The position numbers and the translations under genes are program-made. A DNA stretch of 64,000 nucleotides. Source: Delphinus delphis. Lineage: Eukaryota > Chordata > Mammalia > Artiodactyla > Delphinidae. Below are positions 58,200 to 64,000 of this stretch, one piece after another; the stretch's first letter is position 1; every line of letters starts with the position of its first letter. The notes below the pieces were generated by a model. That model did no database searches, had not been told where the DNA came from, and saw only the letters and a program-made list of their open reading frames with translations. Where the stretch lies: assembly GCF_949987515.2 (NCBI RefSeq), contig NC_082703.1, forward strand, positions 10,254,680-10,318,679. The letters run 5' to 3'.

Positions 58200-58600
58200 A
58201 GAAGGTTCTATGATAAATGGAGAGCAGAGGATTAAGCAAAAATTACACACCTTGGAACAGAATAAGAGCAAAGCTTTCCTTTCTGTCCACCTTCCGTTTA
58301 GCTTGTGGCCTCTGTTCTATACTAACGGGCACACTTTCACCATACATACTTCCTATGAACTACTGTGGCCAGAAATCTTGGCAAAAGTCAAGAGTGATCA
58401 GACAATTGTCTGTTGGTTTCCTGTTCTAGAAAAACGTCCCATCAGAGGCCAATGGGGACCTTCGCTTGCCACTTGGCAGCCACTGTTGACTGCAAACTGC
58501 CTTGATTTTCCCTTGGCTGGCATTTCTCTTTTTTCCTTTTCTGTATTTTTGGCCTGAAATTCTAAATTTAATGAATATTATTCAGTTGTTTTTCTTCAAC
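58200..58600. other. single-copy stretch
   Basis: An open frame of 115 codons on the plus strand (58210-58557) has no recognisable domain. Not called as a gene. Confidence 0.35.
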
Positions 58601-58604
58601 ACCG

Positions 58605-58818
58605 GGTTTGTTTTTTTTTTTTTGCGGTACGCGAGCCTCTCACTGTTGTGGCCTCTCCCGTTGCGGAGCACAGGCTCCAGACGCGCAGGCTCAGCGGCCA
58701 TGGCGCTCAGGCCCAGCCGCTCTGCGGCACGTGGGATCTTCCCGGACCGGGGCGCGAACCTGTGTCCCCTGCATCAGCAGGCGGACTCTCAACCACTGCA
58801 CCACCAGGCAAGACCCTT
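58605..58818 (-). repeat. CHR-2 SINE, minus strand
   Basis: T run, gcggtacgcgagcctctcactg, B-box region ggcgcgaacctg, head ccaccaggcaagaccc. Both sides end in T-rich sequence, so the target-site duplication cannot be fixed by eye. Confidence 0.9.
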
Positions 58819-58819
58819 T

Positions 58820-59840
58820 TTTTTTTTTAATTAATGATTTCACAGAATTTTTTTTTTAAACGGGGTAAATGTCAAAGTTTAAAACAAAGCCTCCATTTTG
58901 CAGGTCCATTTTCTAGGTTAATCTCATTAGTAGGTCCAGATAAGGCGTAATACTTGTGTCAAAGAAAGGAAGTCAGCAAGCTCCCGTATCTTAAGAAAAT
59001 TACATTCTCTGAAAGCAAGTTGGCCTCTATCTAATCACCATAAGACACCTTTTTTTTTTTTTGCTAGACAACCAAACACAGATTGGCTGATCCCTTGAAA
59101 AAAATAATTCAAGGGTTAGAGGAGGAGGTTAGAGTTTATGTAAAATAAAACAACCAGAAAAACTAGTAGTCCTCCAAGTTACCAGTCATCTGAATAGACA
59201 GGAAATATATGAACACATCATCTAGACTCAGATAGCAGAACTAACGGCCAATATTTAGAAATACATAATTTCTTGGGTGAAAGTCAGAGCTCAAATTCCA
59301 AGCCAAATGGCGCTGCACATGTCATGATTTGTTCTGGAGTTGATAGGGGAGTAAGAGGGGCGTGCTCATAAAGACCCACAGCTTCACTGGAAGGAACCTT
59401 ATGTCACAGAGAGTGAGGAGAAAAGACAATAGATAAAGTTGTGGTGCTTGGCTGGGGATTTCCCTGTGTTGATTTTTAAGATGCCAGCTGGCTGAGTCAG
59501 AGTGGAGAGTGACAGCTAGCAACTCGGTGGGGTGGGGGGGCGGGGCTGTCATGAGAGCCGAGGCAACCCAGAAGGAAAAAGAAGGCCAGACTCTAGAGCA
59601 GATGTGAGCAGCTGGAACGGCCCCACGCCATCCAGCTGGGTCCTGAAAGCCCTGGGCATTAGCCCGCACGGCATGGTAGGGGGGGAAAGGAGGGCTCTGG
59701 TCTTTGTTACAGTTTGCTTCTTACTCTTTCTTTCCCTCTGCTGGTAGGAACTGTCCCAGTGGCCTGTGCTACTATACGTGTTACACCGAAAACTTCTGAG
59801 CACTTATACTAATACCAATGGATTGTAGTAGTAATAGTCG
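58820..59840. other. single-copy stretch
   Basis: No gene or repeat recognised. A small G-rich patch (ggtggggtggggggg) lies at about 59526-59541. Confidence 0.4.
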
Positions 59841-60050
59841 TCGGTAATATTAACAACAGATACTTATATGGTACCCACTATTTTCCAGTCACCGTTCTAA
59901 TCACATATATTAATGTAGCTAATCCTCACAGCCACACCGTGAGGTTGGTACAGCTTTTATCCCCACTTTTCAGATGAGGAAACTTGAGTCCCAGAGGAGG
60001 TAAGCGACATACTCAAGGGCACACAGCAAGATTCACAGCTGGCGTGGGCA
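59840..60050 (-). repeat. MIR SINE, minus strand
   Basis: attaatgtagctaatcctcacagccacaccgtgaggttggtac, tatccccacttttcagatgaggaaacttgagtcccagaggaggtaagcgacatactcaagggcacacagcaag: the reverse complement of the MIR core. Confidence 0.8.
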
Positions 60051-63000
60051 ACAGGGTGCTAGGAATGTCTAGCCTCTGCCTTCTTGACTATTTACTCAGT
60101 TTCCACTCATGGTGGGGGCAGTGGGAGCTTGAAGATAGGCTGCATGACTGAGATGACCTCAGAGCACTGTCTTGTCACACCCCTGCCCTCCCATCCCCTT
60201 CCACCACTCTCATCTCCAGGGTCCAGTGGTGACGTGGGTTGGGAAATACCAAGCCTGGAGAGAGAGAACCCCTAAGGGTAGACTGAACAGGAAAGCTGAA
60301 GGGGACCTGGGGGCCACCAAGGACAAAAAGAAAACCAGGGCCTTGGATGGCAAAGAAACACCACTGAGAAAAGGTTTCATGTGCTAGGAGAAGAATACTG
60401 AAATCTGCTGTCCACGAGGAGATCGTGTATCTGTAAGCCCTGAATCAGGACACATGGTTTGAAACAACATCTGACAATGAAGCAGAATATTGAGAATTGG
60501 GACTGTCCCCCAAATGTCCTGCTATACCACACTGTCTTGTTTTCAAGTCACCTGCTGAATGTTTGACTGCCTTCAGCTGAGGAACATGGACACCTTGTAA
60601 AACTGTGTGTGTACGCATGGAAGCGTAGGCAGGTTCCACAGGGACCTGCCGGCTGCCAAATCAACCAACCAAGAAATAAACACCACTTGTTGAGCACTGC
60701 TGGACAGACCAGAACACGGCTGTGTCATACACTATTTGACATCATACATTTCATCATCCCTGTTGCACCTCTACAGATGTGCAGAGAAAACAAAAACCAG
60801 AACCCAAAAAACTTGCTTCGTATTCATGGCACACATCTCTCGGGCTTTCGGGAAGCTTAGGAAGATTCTTTAATTAATTATGATAGAACAATGATCCTGA
60901 CTGACCTCCGTCCCCTACAACTGCCCGAGGCTCCCACAAGCTGCTTTCTGGAGAGCTTTGTCTTCCGATAATAAGAGACACGTCAAAAGAAATGTCCCCT
61001 CTGACGTGGAAAAGTGCCAGGGGAAATTCCCTTCAGAACATCTCCCATAAATGCTTCCATTTCCTGAAACAGGAACAGGAGGCCACAAAAATGAACTCTC
61101 GGGTGAGGCACCATGGTGGTATTTGTCACAATGTATTATAATCATTTATATGATTTTCTGTCTCGCCTGCATGGGACTCTGTACCAGCCAGCACTTTACA
61201 GAGCAGCAGGCATAGAATAGGTGCTCTTTCAATTTGTATTGAAAGGGATGAATGAATTCACTGGTTCTGACATGAAAAAGGAATTTTAAGCTCACGTGAA
61301 ACACACACAGACACACACGCCCAAGGTACAAAACCCAAATAATCTTTTCCTTCACTGATTGTAAAGAAAATCAAATTACTAAACACAATAATTCCCACAG
61401 TTATGACAATATTTCTCTTCTCTTCCTCCTCTATCCTCTCAAAAAAAATATATGGCTGATAGCTTTTAAAGTTTTCTTTTATTATCAATAGAACACTTCC
61501 AGGAAATCTACGGTATGACTTCTTCCGTAGGGATAGTAAACTTTTAACGGGTGCTTACCAGTGATAGGTAAATTCCTATAAAGAAGGTTCTGTTATCTCC
61601 TTCAGCGGATGAGAAAGTGGGTCTAAGAGAGTTAAGACAACTTGCTCTTGGTTGCACAGATGTGAAAGTGGCAAGGTTGTAATTCAGACTCTGAGGTCTT
61701 GGTTTCCCCATTGCAAGTCACGTCTTTGCCAGTTTCATAAACTTGCCTTTTTTAATCTCAGAGAAGAATTGAGGGAGGGAGCTGGGAAGGGGAGAGGTGA
61801 GGGAGTCGAGGAGTGATCAGAAGCAAGAACACTGTCTTGGAGGAAGATCACCTTAATAGGAAACAGAGCAGACAGTAAGACCTCAAGAGCCAGAGAGAGG
61901 TAATGGGTCATTTCTGGAAATGCCAAGGAGTCATTTTAGAAAGAGTGAATTTTAAACGTGGCCATAAGGATAAGGATATTGGGATCATGTGCTCCAGGAG
62001 GGCAAAAGAGAGATGACGCACAGAGCAGCATTGAACCCCAAACTTATTGAATGGTCATTCAGACGTCATTAGGGCACTGAGGCTGTTTCTGGGCTGTAGG
62101 GCTTAGAAACACAAGGCTCGTGTCAAAAACCTGAAAAGCTCCTTTAGACGGGTAAGGCACATAAGAAAAATCCTTTGTGAGGAAGAAGAAATAACTAAAA
62201 CAATTACAGTGGTGCTAGGATAGACGGCCTTCAGAGCTTCTTAAAAACCACAGCTTGTGGAGGTAGCTGGCTCCCCTGTGGACGGCAATATCTGATTTGG
62301 TAGGTTTGGTGCAATTGATCTTGGACAGGGACGTAGGTGGATTTCAGCCTAGTGTAATTTTAGGAGTGTCAAATGTTGATCTCCAGAATCTACCCCCCCC
62401 CCAATCCTGTCACAGCATTAGGAAGTCCACCACTGGAATCGCTGTGGGTTTAACATACAAGATGCAGAAAACTCCTGTTGCTTTGCAAATTCCCAAGAGT
62501 AGAAACACACTAAATTGTTTGCAGAGTAGTATGTCAGTTTCCAAGCAGAAAGTTAAGTTGCTGCAGCCATTGGGCAGGACAGGCAATTTCTGAAAGAAGA
62601 CAGAAAGCGTCCAAAAGTATGCACACAGCTGTGTGGAAGGTGTCAGGAGACAGGAGAGAGGAGGGAGTGGGAGATGGCAAAATGCTAATCATTCATTCAG
62701 TCAACACTGACTGACACTGAGTGTCTATGTGCCAAGCACTCCGTCTGACGCTGGATACATGTAATGAGCAAAACGGGCAAACATTCTGGCCTCATGTAGC
62801 TTATAACCAATGATAAATATAGATAGACCTTTCTGACTTGGCCCTTTCCTCCTGGCTGGACCAACACCATGATCTGGAAGTCTTTGACAGAGAACACCAA
62901 TAATAACAGCAAAATCGTACATAACCTTGATTGCCCTTAAGTCAACAGTAGTCTGTTAGTTATGTATTTCACCAAAGAGGAAGCCAAGGTTAAAGTTCTT

Positions 63001-64000
63001 ATGAGATTACACAGCTAGCAGGGACTGAGCTGGAATTACGTCTCAGGACTTACTGGCTGGAGACGCAGCCCAGAGCAGGACATGGAAACTGGGGTCAACA
63101 GAACTAGATCTGCATTCGGGCTCCACTTCTCAGGTGACCTGGGGCAATGTATGCATTTTCTCCTTCACTCAGCATCCTGGTAGGCACAGCTGGGGATGAC
63201 AAAACCTACTTCAAAGACTTGAGATCAAGCTAACGTGAAAAACGTAAGGAAAATACTTAGAACAACTCTTGGCACGGAATAAGTGCTCAGTCAGTGATGG
63301 CTGTCGTAACAGCAACCATTAATGCATGTTCCCTTTCTTTTTCATTACCTCATACTTGTCACCTGGATTGGGTATCCACCTGAGGCCACATCATCCCCAC
63401 CCCACCTTGACCATCTCCCTCTGCCTCTGTGATCTGTGGACCCAGGAGCAGACTTAAAGATGCCCCAGCCTTGCAGGTTCCTCACTCCCATTCCCAGGCA
63501 CAGGGAATTATACAACATCAGCCAGTCTGGTGTGCTTTTCTGTGGGCCATTTTTGAAAGTTTGTCCCTTTGAACACACAGAAGTCAGGAAATGCAAAAAT
63601 GAAGGTTCCCAGAGTAACCATAACTCACCCACAATGCACATCGAGGCATAAGTTTCCCTGGAAGTACAATAACATAAAACCCCAAGCCTACCAGTGTGGG
63701 AGAAGTTAAGACTGTAGCGGAAGTCATAAATTTGAATGTCCTGACTGGGTTGCGTTTTCATTGTCACCCATGATACTGCATTAACACAGCGTTCACACTA
63801 CAAATTGCAATATAATTCACAAGCCGTTGTGCCTGTGACTGAGGTAGTTTTCTCTATAGGGCCTTCTCCTCAAACATTCACAAGGATTTCAAGAAAAGAA
63901 CCCTGAGAAGAAATATTAGTCCCCTGGGGAGTGCAGTCCCCCCCAGCATGGAAGGGTTGAGCCGCATTTATTTTCTAGCAAGCCCTGGAAGCAAGCAACC
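60051..64000. other. mostly single-copy stretch with MIR-like remnants
   Basis: MIR-like patches: 61595-61700 (reverse, gagaaagtgggtctaagagagttaagacaacttgctcttggttgcacag), 62975-63050 (reverse), and 63085-63310 (forward, gtgacctggggcaatg ... acttagaacaactcttggcacggaataagtgctcagt). An old-repeat fragment is at 62690-62840. No gene recognised; open frames up to 140 codons (63767-63345, minus) show no domain. Confidence 0.45.

Noticed and set aside
63345..63767. 140-codon minus-strand open frame
   Set aside because: No recognisable domain; overlaps an opposite-strand frame and lies in ordinary single-copy sequence next to MIR remnants.

Overview
This is a piece of a mammalian nuclear genome, most likely from a cetacean. 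The main clue is at least ten copies of a tRNA-derived SINE with a GGGCTTCCCTGGTGGCGCAG-type head and a Pol III B box. I recognise it as the CHR-1/CHR-2 family of whales and relatives. It occurs with several cetartiodactyl-type LINE-1 (L1) copies, and I saw no BovB or Bov-tA sequence as expected in ruminants. No host protein-coding exon, tRNA or rRNA gene could be supported. The region reads as a gene desert or a long intron built from layers of retrotransposons.

Layout: 1-5.6 kb is single-copy sequence with three SINEs. An L1 lies at 5.65-7.47 kb, followed by single-copy sequence and a 1.8 kb ancient repeat (9.4-11.3 kb). MER5-like, MIR-like and old L1 fragments fill 11-14.2 kb. A full-length, 7.06 kb, minus-strand L1 occupies 16.44-23.50 kb. 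It has a GC-rich 5' UTR, an uninterrupted ORF1 and a broken ORF2 carrying a nested SINE, and it is bounded by a perfect 12-bp target-site duplication. A 5-copy minisatellite (25.3-25.5 kb) and another truncated L1 (25.8-27.8 kb) follow. From 28 to 38.7 kb there are old L1 pieces, a hAT-like element and two diverged copies of one ~1.7 kb segment, the second flanked by LTR-like sequence. A long CA repeat with a C-tract is at 40.5 kb. A Tigger-like palindromic element is at 43.0 kb. At 46.1-48.2 kb an ancient LINE hosts younger insertions, including a SINE that carried downstream sequence with it. At 49.3-51.0 kb an L1 is nested in an older L1 and itself holds a SINE. The rest (51-64 kb) is mostly single-copy sequence with SINEs and MIR-like fragments.

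The most striking observation is in the full-length L1. The last ~595 bp of its sense sequence (16482-17076) carries about 95 A-to-G changes on the L1 sense strand (T-to-C as written), measured against three other L1 copies in this window, and very few other changes. The change stops abruptly on the 5' side. This looks like a genomic record of A-to-I (ADAR-type) hyperediting of an L1 RNA that was then reverse transcribed.
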